The notes below the pieces were generated by a model. That model saw only the letters and a program-made list of their open reading frames with translations, ran no database searches and had not been told where the DNA came from. The position numbers and the translations under genes were made by a program. Shown here piece by piece: positions 12,650 to 25,635 of a stretch of 64,000 nt of DNA. Source of the stretch: Massospora cicadina (Eukaryota; Entomophthoromycota; Entomophthoromycetes; Entomophthorales; Entomophthoraceae); the NCBI GenBank assembly GCA_022478985.1, contig JAKSZP010017500.1:16116-80115 (forward strand), written 5' to 3'. How positions within the stretch are numbered: position 1 is the stretch's first letter; each line of letters opens with the position of its first letter.

Positions 12650-13620
12650 GGAAGGGGTAACTGACCAGCAAAAAAATCAATACATTCTTCCCTGCTTGAG
12701 CCGTGTGGCGCGAGATAATAGTTCCACATATGGTCACCCTCAGCAACAGGGTGGAGGTGACGTTGCTTTCATCGAAGAATTTAGGTCCTTGTAGAGTTTG
12801 AAATGGCAAAACTAAGCCTTTATATGCCTTAGCCTAAGAAAGGAAGAATTACTTTCCACTTTTGTTGAGAGATTCTATTGTGAAGTTCTTGCTCTGTTGT
12901 TTGCCAAAAGCTCCCTCTTGATGATGCTATTGCTGCTGTTTTGGCTGGATTGGCGCCTCATCCATTTTTGGCGATGCATATCCCTTCTGTCAAGCGTTCC
13001 TTCAAAAATAGGGATATCAGGGAGTCTCTGCTATTGTTGGTTAATTTCTATGAATATGATCGTATGCAAGGAGCTCTGAGGCAAGAATCTTCTATAGCCC
13101 CTTTAGTCTGGTCTATGGCTGTTTTCTCTTGGAAATCTGCTCCAGCGGAGCTGGAGCCATAAGATGCTCCTCCCACATGTGAGGATAGAAAGAAGGATAA
13201 TAGCATTAACAGGGCAGCGCTCCCATTCATCTTTTGCTCCCAATCTCAGCTGAGAAGTTAGCTATCACTTACCTTGCTCCCCTCCTTCTTTAGAGCAGAC
13301 TTACAAAGTGTCTAAAGTGTCGCATCCCACCAAGGCACTATCTATATACCCTTGGCATCTCCTCTAGTTTCTCTCGCCCAAAAACTATGGCCATGGGGCA
13401 GCTCAACCTTACTAAGTCAAAGGACAAATGTATAGCCGTGACAATTAACGCACCTCCTCTGATAATTAATAAGGTAGATGATCTTCCCAAGAGCTTCTCC
13501 TATGAACAGGGAATCCCTGAACCTACCTCACGGCCAATGGACTCCCTTATGTGCATTAATAAACCTCAAATGATTAATCTGAAGGGGGTTGTTAAGATGT
13601 TGGTAACTATGTTTTAGGAG
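12650..13620 (+). pseudogene. Gypsy B gag region remnant
   Basis: The position between primer site and protease marks this as gag. Two open pieces remain: 12941-13162, with an alpha-helical character and a plausible capsid-like composition, and 13387-13617. No zinc knuckle was found. Frame shifts and stops separate the pieces. The assignment depends mainly on element order rather than on a specific motif, so detailed domain limits are not given. Confidence 0.5.
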
Positions 13621-13839
13621 CTCCAGATGAATTGGAGGTACCTGAAAAGTTGAATCAGGAGAGAAATTATGGCTAAGATACCCCGCAGAACTTGTCTATA
13701 TCAAGTGTTAAAGGGTTTAAGACTATTGATACTGTCAGTGACGCCAACCAGCTCAATGCCTCACTGATCCGATCACCTGCAGTGTGCATACCCTGCAGCC
13801 TATCTAAGATAAATTCCTTGAGAAGGCCTGAAGACATAA

Positions 13840-14239
13840 TTATGCTCTCCGTCTAAAGGAGGTCCTCGCTCTTCCCCACAACCTGGGTGGAACCTTAACC
13901 AAAGTGGAAGTTGTTGTCAATGGAGTGTGAGTCATAGCTATCCTTGACACTGGATCCTCATTAACGTTATCATCAAAGCTTATGAAAAAATCAAACTGGC
14001 CCCTGTCCTCAACTATACCCAAGGGTTTGGCACCGCTGGTCCAACCAACGCTCATGCTATTGAGGCCTAATAATCTTTACACATCATATTTGGGAAACCT
14101 TCCTAATGGCCCCTGCAGTGGCTTTAGCCATATTAACTATGACATGCTCATTGGTATTCAGTTTAAACTTAAGTATGATGGGATTATCAATCTAGAAGAG
14201 GGCTTTCTCTCCATGTTTAATAATGTGGTTCCCCTGGTT
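13840..14239 (+). pseudogene. Gypsy B aspartic protease remnant, split by nested element
   Basis: The active-site motif ILDTGSS is intact near 13940-13960, and the later YDMLIG motif, typical of the end of gypsy proteases, lies near 14140-14160 in a shifted frame. The reading frame runs into the LARD-like element at 14245 and resumes at 15957 in the same phase once the insertion plus one CTGGC copy is discounted, so the insertion hit a still readable frame. The domain processes the gag-pol polyprotein. Confidence 0.78.
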
Positions 14240-14244
14240 CTGGC

Positions 14245-14798
14245 TGTAAGGATTCTCCCTTAATTGGGGGAAGCCCTGAATAGGGGTTGCGGCCTGCCTA
14301 CAGGCAGATGCCATATTGAGCTCCCCATAATCTTGGGTTAAGACTGATATGAAGATTAGTGATTGACCCTGATAATTAATAATTATTTCAATTATATTTG
14401 ACACCGGCAACTTAATGCTGAGGATTTCAAAACATCAATCAGGCTGAAGGGAATTTCCATCTGATGATTACCCAATCAGTTACCCTTTTGGGAGCACTGG
14501 CGACTTATGCTGAGGATGCTCCCACTCCCTGATGTATTATTTATATTGTTCATTTAATATGAATCAGAATTTAAGCTATCACTTTTGCTATTCTGATTCC
14601 TCCTATCCTTATTCCCAATTCCAGCCTTAAGGTCCTATAAATATATCAGGGATTTTCTTCTATAAACACTGTCTTTTGAAATTCTCTTTATTTCATTAGC
14701 TTACCTAAGGCTTGTAAAGCCTATTAACTCGCTATGGGCTTCAGGGCCCTGATTAAATTATGGGCACAGGTTGGAGTTGCTCCCCCATAGCCCAAAAA
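14245..14798 (+). repeat. 5' LTR of the nested LARD-like element
   Basis: TGTAAGGATTCTCCC start; aligned along its length with 15397-15951. Contains a TATAAATATAT box near 14637 and ends shortly before a TGGTGTC primer-site-like sequence (from 14800). Confidence 0.88.
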
Positions 14799-15396
14799 CT
14801 GGTGTCTTCCTGCCAAGTGCCCCAAGTTCCCCATTGAGAGCTAATTTGGGGAAAAGAGGAGAGGTGGTCACAGCGAGGGCCATTAGCCTGAGGCATATAC
14901 CCTGGGCCTAAACAACCCAGGAGGTACTAACTGGCCTGGTCCCTGCCCCAAAAGGGCTAGCCAGGTTATAAGTGGTAGGGTCACTCATGGAGGCCCCCAG
15001 GTTGACCTGATTCTAAATACTGTTCAGACAAGCCTAGGATACCCTGGCCCCTGCCCCACAGAGGGCAAGCCAGGATGAGGGGGACTAACGGCCCCCTGAA
15101 ACTAGCCTGGACGACCAAGCCCAGGCTACCAGGGTTTGATCCCCTATGCCAGCCCCAGCACTGATACTGGCCCCAGCACAAATGCTGGGTGACAATCCCA
15201 ATTCTGGGACCTCCTCCTGATGTTAGCCCCAGCACCAATGCCAGGTTCCAATCCTGATGCTGGCGCCACTCTCAATGATGCTCATCAGATCCCAATGTTG
15301 TGTTTGCACCAGCTACCTTGGCCTATTCCACCCTGCTGCCTGGATCTGGTGTCCTCACCTTGGATCAGACCCCTAGCCAAGGCTTGGAGGTGGTTA
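14799..15396 (+). other. Internal region of the LARD-like element, GC-rich and repetitive
   Basis: Begins with a primer-site-like TGGTGTCTTCCTGCC and ends in a weak purine tract (TTGGAGGTGG before 15397). Between about 15130 and 15290 it carries imperfect short repeats of the type CCCCAGCACnnATGC. Open frames on both strands (14981-15238 minus, 15220-15423 plus) follow from the repeat composition and show no recognisable domain. The GC-rich composition contrasts with the AT-rich surroundings. Confidence 0.7.
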
Positions 15397-15951
15397 TGTT
15401 GGGATTCTCCCTTAATTAAGTGAAACCCCAACTAGGGGTCGCAACCAGCCTATGGGTGGATTCTGGATTGGGCTCCCCATTAACTTGGGTAAGCCCAATC
15501 TGAAGTATCAGGGATTAACCCCAATAAATAATTAATAAATATTTAAATTATATTTGACACCAGTGACTAAATGCTGATAATGACGAAACATCAGGTGGGC
15601 TGTGGGGAATTACCATCTGACGCTGACCTAATCATTTACCTTGTTGAGAGCACCAGCGACTTATGCTGAGGATGCTCCCACTCCCCTGATGTATTATTAA
15701 ATATTATTCGTTTATCATGAATCAGAATCCCTAGCTGACACTTTCGTTATTCCAATTCCTCCCATTTCTATTCCCAATTCCAGCCTTGAGGTCCTATATA
15801 TATCTCAGGGCGTTATTTAAATAAACACCATTTTCCTTAATTTCTTTTCCCTTTTAGCTTACCTAAGATTAAATAACCTAGTAAATCGCTGGGGGCTTCT
15901 GTGCCCTGATTTTTATAACACGAGTTGGAGTTGCTCCCCCATGGCCTGACA
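15397..15951 (+). repeat. 3' LTR of the nested LARD-like element
   Basis: TGTTGGGATTCTCCC start and CCTGACA end, followed by the CTGGC duplication. Same order of blocks as the 5' LTR, including a TATATATAT box near 15797 and the TTGGAGTTGCTCCCCCAT block near the end. Confidence 0.9.
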
Positions 15952-15956
15952 CTGGC

Positions 15957-17862
15957 CAACAAGATACTATATAAAAAGGATTACGTTTTCACAGTTGATT
16001 ATCCCTCCTCTGCCTTATTCTACATTACACAATGGTGGGCCGGAATACAAAGATTCTTCTTGAATCAGTGGACGCCTTGAGGTTATTACATTCTGTGCGT
16101 CCAAAAAGGTCATAATTAAAGTGGGTGAACAACTGGTGGTTGTTATTAAATTTGGCTTGCAAATCCCCCAACTGTCTATTTCACCTTAAAAGGATTGATG
16201 GAGTTAGCTCTCTAGAGCCCCAAGTAATTCCTGCTGTACTGGAACCAAAAGATCTATCAATTTTCTGATGGGGAATCTTACCAAGAAGGACTTAGTCATA
16301 AAAAACATCAGAAGATCGGAAGAGGCCTATTGATTCCCATTTAGAATCAAGGAGCTCACTGTATTGGGTCTATGGCAGATCTTGGCTTACCCGCTGACCA
16401 CTCCTTATGTACTTTGACTACCTCTCATGTCTCTGAGGAACTAACCCCAGATGAGCTTGACAAATTTCATACTATGCTTATAGCCTATAGCTACATCTTC
16501 TCCAATTACAATACGGACTATGGACACATGAAGGGCTGGACTCAATCAATTGATATTGGAGACACTCGCCTCATCCAATTTAAACCCTACCACAAATCAA
16601 AAGTAGAAGGGCTACAGAAGAGGACGGAGATTGAACAGTTGTTAGAATTTGGGTTGCTGGTGCCTTCTCAAAGCCCTTGGTCGTCTTCTCTTCTGATAAA
16701 GAAGAAAAATGGAGATCATCAGTAGTTGTGGACTGCTACAAACTAAGCAACCTCACCAAGAAGGATATCTATCCTCCCCACATTGATGATGACCAATCTC
16801 TACTCTCCGTTTCTTAATTCTTTTCCACCATTGATATGGATAGCGGGTTATTGACAGGTGGACATTTCTCCCCAAGATCAGGATAATTTCGCTCGTATTT
16901 GCACTGAGGGTCTTTTCCAGCCTACCTGAACACATCAAGGGCTGTGCAAGCGCCCGCAATTTTCCAGCAATCCATGGACCATATCCTGCAGGGCCTGAAG
17001 TTAAATTGCATTATCATTTATCTCAATGACATCAAGGTGTTCTCCAAGACCTTCAACGAACATTTTATTCACTTAAAGAGGTGTTTCAGCGCCTACATGA
17101 GTCCAACATCAAGTTAAAACTCTCCAAGTGCACAATTTTTAAGCGAAATGAATTTTTTGGACACAGCCTCTTTTAGAAAGTAATCCAACCCCTACAGATA
17201 AGGTTGAAGCCTACTAAAAGACCTCCTTATAAGAATCTGCGAGATATTAAGGCATCCCTGGGCTGATGGGTATTACAACCTTTCATCCTCAAGTACGCCC
17301 AGCTCAGTGAGCCCCTCGTCCGCCTCTTGGCTAAGAACACTATTTTCCATTGGGGTGCTGAACAAAAGGACACTTTCAAGACCTTGAAGGAGCTAATGCA
17401 AAGAAGGCTGATCCTTCACACCCTGACTATGGCAAGCCCTAAATGATATACATGGATGCCAATGATTACGCCGCTGGAGCTATCTTGGCCAAGTGTATAA
17501 GCATGGGGTCATCTCATGTCATACTTCAGCAAAATGCTCTCAAAAGCCAAATGTAACTACAGCTCAGTGAGAAGGAGTTCCTATATTTCCTGCTCCCTGT
17601 AAATCACTACCGTCCATTCTCATACATATATATTTATAGTGATTACTGACCACGCATCTTTAAACTGATTGCAGAATATGAAAGACCTCACAGGACAATT
17701 GGCTCGCTGGACTTTGAAGTTCCAGCATTACAACATGTCAATTTTGCATCAGGAGGGAACTCTCCATATGAGCGTTGATGGGTTGACGTGGCTGAATGTC
17801 CTTCACTTAGACAATAGTGAAGCCCAGAGGTTACATGATCTTCTAATGATTCCTGAATAGTG
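15957..17862 (+). pseudogene. Gypsy B reverse transcriptase and RNase H remnant
   Basis: The best open piece, 16372-16725, holds the RT N-terminus (SIDIGDTRLIQFKPY, then EFGLLVPSQSPWSSSLLIKK). Downstream the frame shifts; the catalytic box at 17019-17030 reads YLND, so its first aspartate is lost. RNase H shows DANDYAAGAILAK near 17455-17495 and its end at 17669-17860 (GQLARWTLKFQHYNMSILH). At least three frame changes and several stops are present. The reading begins directly after the nested element, in phase with the protease part before it. Confidence 0.87.
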
Positions 17863-17959
17863 AGCTGATGAGGACGAACCTGTACAAAAGATGCTAGCTT
17901 GGCACTCCCACAATACTAAGGTGGAAAGTGGGAAACTATACAAGAAAGTAGGGATAATT

Positions 17960-18990
17960 GGTTGCACAATCTCTGGCATTAGCGCGAGCACTGGTGATCC
18001 TGGAGTCTCACACTATCCTGGGGCATGGCGGTGTAAGAAAAACCTACTAGTGGATTAAATATAGTTATAGCTTGGAGGACATCATGGTAACCTTAACTGA
18101 AATTCTGGATGCCTCTTGATTTGTAAAAGGCAGTCCAGCTTCAAGACCAAGTATCAATATCAACCTACCACCCCTCAACAGACTTTCTACACAATAAGTC
18201 TCGAAGTGGTTGGCTCTTTACTCTAGACAACTGGTGGAAATCGATATATCCTGGTAGGAATTTATCATTTAACTAAATGAGTTGAAGCTGTGGCTCTTCC
18301 TGACTAAACTGCAAAAGCTACTGAAACATTTATCCACCAGAATATTTTCACCTTCTATGAATGTCCTCAAGTCCTTCTCTGTGACAATTGGTAGAACAAC
18401 ACTTCAAGTGTGGTTAATCTTCTAGCTACCTCAATGAAGGTCCAGAAGCTCTTTCCGCCCCTTATAACCCTTCTACTAATGGTACCATAAAAGAGTTAAT
18501 GGAACCCTGGTCTTCATAGTACGAAAGATGGTTAATTCAAACCCCCTTCACTTTGATCTACACTTACCCAGTGTCCTCATGGCCTACCTTATTAGTTACC
18601 CCAGATTCTCAAAATGTCTCCTTTCCGAGTTCTGTATGATCAAGAACCTGGGGTGCTAGCTTAATTAGCCAAAAATACCTTCTGCTAGGCTGACTTGAGA
18701 AAGTCTTGAAAAAGTTGGCAAGCACTTTATTAAGCTACAAGTAGAGGCTATGGCCAATCTGGCCAAGACTGTCACAAAATAGAGCCAAGAAGCTGATGAG
18801 TTTTGGCTTTCTCTTCCTTTCTTCCATGTATCATACTTGGTGTTGTATTGACACAACTGAAAAACCCCTAGAAGTGTAAAAGTTGGGTCTATCTAGGAAG
18901 GACCTTTCATAGTCATGTATGTGCACGGGGTAAGTACTCTAACAAATTCTTGCTCCCAGAGTTACTGTCACCTGAGACCAAGGCCAGTTT
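17960..18990 (+). pseudogene. Gypsy B integrase remnant
   Basis: An HHCC-type start (LGHGGVRKTY near 18014-18045) is followed by a core with RYILVGIYHLT and VEAVAL near 18240-18300 and a CPQVLLCDN motif holding the second catalytic Asp near 18365-18390. A later segment around 18880-18960 (GPFIVMYVHGV) fits the C-terminal region. Stops and frame shifts are common. The 3' purine tract follows at once, so there is no extra ORF in this element, unlike gypsy D. Confidence 0.8.
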
Positions 18991-19030
18991 CTGCGCCTCT
19001 ATACTCCTCCTACCACACTTGAGGGGGTAA

Positions 19031-19779
19031 TGTCAGACAATTAAAAGTATTATAATGTATAAAAATTGCTTCAGAGGTTGAAAAAGGGTAGATTCAGCGA
19101 AAAGACCTTGGCAAATTCTTGTTGGAACCCACAAATTGGGGAAATACAATTTCCCTCACTGCTCAGCTAGATATGCCTAAAGTTAGTAGTATGGTTACGA
19201 ATAATTGTTGGCGGAATCAAGGGAGCCATTCAGAGGTTCCTCTGCGTTCTATATCTAAAATAATTCAAAACTGAATGTGGAGACCGGCTCCTTTTATAGC
19301 CCTAGAGGTAGTCCCACCAGGTTATAAAATTTTCCCATCTTCTGATTGGTCTATATGTATAAATTCCTGCCCCACGATTTATTCTTCCCAGCTATCAACC
19401 TACCATCTACCCTCATGATGAAGTGAGGTGAGTCTAAAGAAATTGGATAGGTCTAAAACCCATATTACCTAATTCAGATACTCCCAGCTTTTATTAAATT
19501 TTCTCATCTGACTCACTTAAAGTTTCAATACATTTAAAAACTAAATCATCAGATATAAAAAGGGTTCACTTTTTACCCCCCTCTCCCCACCATTAATAAA
19601 GTGTCTATAAAAAGCCAAGTTTTTAGTATTAACAAAAGGTTTATATTTTAGATTTAAGTAATAAAATATCTCCTACAATGGTTAATCCAGCAGTTGAGAG
19701 CACTACTTTCTTTGTGGAAAAATTGTTGAATTTCAGATGGAAACCGCACCAGCAATCATAATAAACCGGAATTCCTAAA
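19031..19779 (+). repeat. 3' LTR of gypsy B, preceded by a purine tract
   Basis: TGTCAGACAATTA start directly after the purine tract TTGAGGGGGTAA (19019-19030). Aligns along its whole length with 11623-12367. The terminal CA appears lost by mutation; GTAAG follows at 19780. Confidence 0.9.
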
Positions 19780-19784
19780 GTAAG

Positions 19785-21859
19785 CTCTTTGTATAAGTGT
19801 CAGTTAAATATAAGCACTCCGCAACTCATCCTTAGGGTTATCATAGGCTCTTTCAATGGTGGGTAGAATATTTAATAAACTTTAGCTTGGGGTTTACTGA
19901 AAGATATAAAGCAAAATTTGGTTCAGAATTTTATTAGGAGATATGGACTTTGCTTTAATATGTGCTTCTAGTTTATCCTAAAAATTTAGCTAGACTTAAA
20001 TGATAGCGTGGAGGGCTCCCAAAACTATGATCTTTAGTAGCCAAGACTATACATATAAACTTCTATCTAGTTTAACTTTTTTCTTGAAAAATTCATCGCA
20101 TTTTAATTTTTAATCTGTTAGTAAGAAAGGTACTATACATGGTTTACACACAGATGCATTGTCTTTTTCTACTTTTATGGGTTTCATCCTTTATCTTATG
20201 GGTCAGTTAGCAAGTCACATAAATTATAAAGCATACTAAAGCTTACATATGCGTGCTAAAATATGCCAGCGCCAATCTGGATTTAAGCATAGCAACTTAT
20301 AAAGATATAGAAGTTTTTTAAAGTATCATACTTGAATTGCCATAGTTAAGTCAGGAAGTCCAAATGTGCCTTAACACCTGTTACACAAGTCCCAACTTAT
20401 AAATTTCTTTAAGAGCTGGTGAATGGTGGCCACATAATACAGAAACTTTATAGAAAGGTGCAAAGTTCCATAAGCTTTACTCTCATCAAAAATATAAAAA
20501 ATTGAATTGAGGGTCCTATCTAGATTAGTTTTTACTTTGAATCCCACCATGCAATATAAACGCCAAGAATCTGATATTAAAATGAGTGTTCATTAATGTT
20601 CCATTAGCCTAGCCTTTCTATCTGAGATGATAAACCCATCCACACAGGAAGTTTGAGAAGGGCTACATATAGCCACGTGCTAATTATGCTTAACTTTGTT
20701 GGATGGGCTGCTTTTGAAATCTTGGTTCCATGCTCTGACCCTTCTCTGGGCACTCCCTGTAAGGAAAGTGTCTTTAACTCTCCTGTTCTTAACATGGAAC
20801 TGCATGGTGCATAGGGATAACTCCAGGAAACTAGTCACTAGTATTAAAGTTACTAGAGCCCAACAGATAATGCTTGAGCTATAATAGCATAGGTCAAGGA
20901 TGGCTACCATTATAAGAAATAACCAAAAGGGAAACATGAGGTGCATGGAGTGGTAGGTTATAGGTGCTTCAGGTTGGAGGTAACCTGGGCGGCCTATCAG
21001 TGCACAGGCGGATAAATTTATTGTAGTTATAATTTAATGTTAACATTGCATGAGACCTCCACGAAGAGTTCCACGCACAAGATAGACTAAGATAGCATAA
21101 GTTGGGTGTTGTACTAGCAAAGGTTTTATTTTTAGGGAAGTTGACCAATAGGAGAGATTGGTTTTGAGACAAGAAGTTAAAGAAATTTAGGGAAACAATC
21201 AAATTAAGTAAGTGGGTCTAAGCTGAGGTGCACCAATAGGCACACTCTTTCATCAGGCAATAAAATGTACTTGGTAATCAACAAAATTAGATAATTGATT
21301 GTAGGAAAAGCCAACTTGATCTGGAAATTTCAAAAACTAAATGGGTTTTGAGACCATGTTCACTAAGAAACCAAAGCGAACAATTTTCATTAATCACAAA
21401 GCTAGTTCTTTCTAACGCCCCTGCTGTTATGCAGGGCTTAACTTCTCTTACATCCCTGAGACCAAACTGGGAGTACCTCGCCTTCACTCAGCGTTGATCC
21501 AAGGTATGCTTGAGGTCAGGGAGGCCAGCCAATTTCACCTTCTTGGCCTCCTGAAATGCAGCTTTGTCCCTTGTATTAGTCCCCATGATTATGTCATTTT
21601 GCAGCCATGACACTCCCTTAAGGAGGAGCCTTAAGATAATTATGGCTAAATTATAGATATTTGATACTCTTGGAAGCCCTCTAGTCAGATGGCCCTTCAC
21701 TAAGGTAACCCTCTTCAGTGATCAACAAAAAGAGGGTGTTAAGATCTAGCTTAAAAAATTGTGACATTTTGATTCTTATAACTAAAAAAGAACTTACCTT
21801 ATGAAAGCTTGGTGAAGCCTTTCTACAATTTCTCAATGTAAGACATCTCAATCATTAAA
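19785..21859. other. Unassigned DNA between gypsy B and the LINE
   Basis: No transposon or gene motif was recognised. A minus-strand open piece at 20680-20946 codes for a hydrophobic stretch, and 21488-21700 is open on the minus strand too, but neither has a family motif or support from a second copy in the window. Composition is less AT-rich between 20600 and 21750 than before it. Confidence 0.35.
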
Positions 21860-22046
21860 TTAATCGCTATGATATTTAAATTTATTGTGGGGAAGGCTGA
21901 CCATGGGATGGACACTTCCGAATATGACTCAGGAAAGATAAACTTAGTACCAGGGGAGGCACCCCAGAGAAGCGATGCTATCTCTTGTTGCCAGCGGGAA
22001 CGCCACTTATGGGGAGGGGAGGGAACGTGTGAAGGGGCCGTAGCCA

Positions 22047-25000
22047 CTATTGAGCACGTGTAGAGGAAGGGGTCTGATTTGATGAACCAGACTGGGAACC
22101 AGGAGGAGACCAGCTGTCAGCGACGTGGTGGGAGATATCCAAACATCCACGCTTGAAAGTGTTCCACCAAATGAGACTGGAATCTGTGGACAGCTTCTGG
22201 GAGGGTGGGGATGGAGCCAGCGATGGCATCCAAGACAATCGTGTGGATAGTCCACATGGCGATTGCAACCACCAGAGCACGAAGGGAGGGTGGAAGGGGG
22301 AGGCCATTGATGAAGCAAACATATCTCTTGACAGACTGAAGGGATGCGTTTGATCCTGGCCCAGCAGACGTTGGACTTCGCGCCATATCACTTTAGAGGT
22401 GGGGCACTTCTCCAGGCGGTGGAACAGCGTTCCATACTGGCCACACACGACACAGGATGAGTGTAAAGCGTTAGAGCGCTCAGCTGTACGATACACCCGC
22501 CTCAGGCAGCGCCACACATGGGAGCGGACTTGAGGCTGCAACAGAGGGTGGTGTGCGTATTTCCAAATAGTCTTCTGGGTCTCAAGGGAATAAGGGATGT
22601 CCATCATGTCCAGGTAGTCCACCCTGGATAGGACATGGGGCCGTGTGGGGATCAAGCCATCTTGAATGGGTAACCCCTGTACCTCCTGTGTGAACTGAGG
22701 AAAGGGGCGGCCTCTCTGGGCTGTGTCCACTAATATGAATTCTCCACTCAGCGCTCCGCATGGAGAGGAAAATTCGTTTGTAGTGGGTTTTAGTCCCGTG
22801 AGGACCTGTGGCTGATGTGTGTGATGCGAGGTATTTCATCAGGGAGTGGGGGTTTGATGGATTGTTGAGGCCCAAGGCTCAGGAGAAGTTGGAGCAAGCC
22901 ACGCGGGACCAGTGTTGGGATGGGAGTGTAGGAGCGGTGACGGCCGCGATCCAGGTGCCCAGGATCTTGGCAGCATGGGCTTTGAAGTCAAGCAGGCCCA
23001 TGCCACCTTGATGATGAGGGCCAAACATGACCTCTAGCCGTACTGGTGGAGGGCGGCCTGACCAAAGCCATCCTTGCAGCAAAGCATACAGGGATTTGAA
23101 GAAGCTTGGGGAGAAGGGGATGGCGTGAGCTCCGAACCAGACTTTGGATAGGAGCATAGAGTTGGCAAGAACAACCCTGCCAGTGAGGGTAGTAGGGTGG
23201 GCTCTGAGAGAGGCAATTCGCTTCATCACGTTGTCCAGTATACGGCACTCCATTACTGCTGATGCATATCCGCCTGCCTCCATCCACACGGCCAGATGGC
23301 GCACCGGTCCTATGGTAGGATGTGGCACAAAGGGGAGCACCAGTGGAGTGGTGTGTGTTGAGTTAGTAAGGCGTGGACGTGGGCGAGCAGATGGGCCGGG
23401 TTGGGAACTAATTGCTGGGGCCCAGCAGTTCTGAAACTGACCAAGGAGAATGATTTTGGTTTTGGAGGCGTTCAGTGCCACATTGCTTACCCGGGAATAT
23501 TCCTGGATGAGGGCTTCAAGCGCGCGTGCATCTTTGTTATTAGACACCCCCACCACGCAATCATCTTCAAATACAATCATCTTGACTGGGGTTTGGCCTG
23601 GCACATGGACCCCAGTGAGTTGGGCATTCACATTTCGCAGTAGTGGGTCAAGGCTGAAGTTGTATAAGAGTGGGTGAGGGGGTCCCCTTGTCGCAGGCCC
23701 CTTTGAGGGCGGACTACTTCCGTTAGGAAGCCTGGGCCACGCACTGCCATTGTCGCAGATTCCATGAGCAGCATCACCCAGTTTATGAAGCGGGGGGGTA
23801 GGCGGAATTGATGGAGGCAGGCCCTAAGGTATTCCCAGTTTACTCTATCATAGGCCTTTTGTTGGTCCAAGAATACAAGTGCTTAAGAGGCTGTAGACTG
23901 ACATACATCAGCCACAGAGTGCACGTTATCCCAAATCGACCTTCTGGGGTGAAACCAAATTGTTCTGGGGAGATGGTGGCAGATGCTACAGTCCCTAAAC
24001 GGTTAGCCATGATTTTTGTTAAAATTTTGGTGTCTGTGTTTGTTAGAGAAATGGGGTTCCAGTTGGCTAAGTCAAGCTTATCCCCTTTCTTGAAGAGTGT
24101 TACAGTAAAGGCATCATGTCCTCCTGGTAGGAGGCGCGTTTCCAACAGGCTTTGGTTAAGTGAGGCTAGCAGCAATGGGGATATATATTTGAATATTTTT
24201 TGTAGAACTCATATGGAATGCCATCTAAGCCTGGGCGTTTTGGTTTGGCGCACCACAAATGGCTGTCCATAATTCATTCGGAGTAATTAAATTCATTATT
24301 TCTGGGTATCAGAAAATGGTGCAGATATGAGCTTGGTCAAGAAATTCCGCCATTTTGGCCAGCTGAATTGGTTCAGCTCGGTATAACTCAGAGTAATAAT
24401 TTTGCATTTCAATTGCCACTTCAGCCAGTGTGTTCACAATGTAATTATCCGATCTTCGCACCTGTGTACAGGCCACGCTCTGGCGTGGTGCAAAATTTTT
24501 TTTTAAAGAAGTATGCGGTGCACTTGTCACCTTTAGTGATGCGTGTGGCCCTGTATTGGACACAAACCTGATGTTTGTGTTGCCTTTCGAGTGCGTTGAG
24601 GTGGGCGGCTGCCTCCGCCCACTTCTGGCCCCATGCAGGGCTGTATCCTGTGGCTGGAATGTTGGACTCCAAGTGAGCCAATTCCACCAGAGCGCGCGAG
24701 ATAACCACCAATGTGGCTTGTGAGCGTCTGGAGGAGAGATGGCGATAGTGGCAGATGGTGTCCTCTTTGAAAGTTGCCCATGTGGAAATGGGGTCCATGC
24801 AAAATGGTGCAACAAATGATTTCGCCAAAGTTGCCTCTTCCACCCATGTGGAAAATCCTGGCAACGCGAGCTCGGGGGGGCAGATTTTGCACCAATGTGG
24901 GGCCTTTGCAACCGTGATGGGTAAGTGGTATGTTATTGAGACCAGTCGGTGGTTGGAGAATTCCATTTTCGTTGTTTTGAAGTGGGAGATGTGGGGTTGG

Positions 25001-25629
25001 AATTTCGCCAGCATTAGAATAAGGTTGATGCGGGTCATGGACCTTAATTGGCCGTTGTGGACATGGGGATGCATCATGTTTTCAAGCAGTGGGGCATGTC
25101 ATGGCAGCGCATCCATTAACCCAAGGGTGGCTTTTAGAATGCGTAGTTCTATATGACCCTGTGGGGTGTGGGGTGAGGGCAGCCACCGGTCCATTGGTGA
25201 GGTTAGCCAACAGTTCATGTTTCCAACTAGGAAAGAATCAGGGGGTAGCAGGAGAGATTTGACCAACGAGAAAAATTCCCAACGCTCGTGTGCACTGTTT
25301 GGGGTGTAGATGTTGATGATTGCGTGTGCAACGTCAGCCCACGAGAAGGTGATGATGAGTACTCGGCCATTTAGGAATGTTTCTGAGGATGTGAATTTGA
25401 AAAAATTATTTTTCTGAATTAGCACCCCACAGTGCTTTGACCAAAAGGATAGGGATGGGAGGAGCATTGTTTTCCAAGCTTCCTCAGAACCTCGTGGACA
25501 GTGGGACTCCTGGATGGCCAGGATATCCATGGGTAAATTGTGTTGTAAAAAACTCAGTTTCCTAGCCCAGGATGGGGAGGCCTTGAGTCCGGCGATATTC
25601 AGCATCCCTAGAGTGAAGGTTTCCCCCAT
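22047..25629 (-). pseudogene. LINE ORF2: APE endonuclease, reverse transcriptase, C-terminal Cys/His finger (zf-RVT-like)
   Basis: The ATG at 25629 lies six bases after the ORF1 stop and in the same frame. The first piece (to 25099) is an exonuclease/endonuclease-fold domain: LNIAGLK, DILAIQESH, then GNMNCW where GDFN is usual. RT follows: DQQKAYDRVNWEYL and LRQGDPL (23870-23628), and the catalytic box FEDD at 23570-23581, which keeps both aspartates. The C-terminus has CVVCGQYGTLFHRLEKC (22404-22454), the zf-RVT-like finger known from some plant and fungal LINEs. The enzyme would nick the target and prime cDNA on it. About five frame shifts separate the pieces, yet domain sequence is well kept. 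Confidence 0.92.
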
Positions 25630-25635
25630 CACACC

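Larger units (their letters stand above)
14240..15956 (+). mobile_element. Nested LARD/TRIM-like non-autonomous LTR element, CTGGC target duplication
   Basis: A 1707-bp element (14245-15951) with two alignable LTRs of about 555 bp around about 600 bp of internal sequence. CTGGC occurs directly before (14240-14244) and directly after (15952-15956). LTRs start TGT and the second ends ACA. The internal part carries no gag or pol motif, so it must have depended on another element for replication. It interrupts gypsy B between protease and RT and is therefore younger than gypsy B. Confidence 0.9.
11618..19784 (+). mobile_element. Gypsy B: complete but decayed Ty3/gypsy element, GTAAG target duplication
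   Basis: Two aligned LTRs (11623-12367 and 19031-19779) flank gag, protease, RT, RNase H and integrase remains in Ty3/gypsy order. GTAAG stands directly before the first LTR (11618-11622) and directly after the second (19780-19784), a 5-bp duplication as expected for this group. A primer site follows the 5' LTR and a purine tract precedes the 3' LTR. A LARD-like element is inserted in the protease-to-RT region (14245-15951). Without it the element would be about 6.45 kb, a normal gypsy size. Confidence 0.92.

Noticed and set aside
20680..20946. Minus-strand ORF with a hydrophobic, membrane-like segment
   Set aside because: No family motif, no second copy, and a plus-strand open piece overlaps it; not enough to call a gene.
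22153..24272. Several plus-strand ORFs of 60 to 150 codons
   Set aside because: They are antisense to the LINE ORF2 and follow from its higher G+C content.
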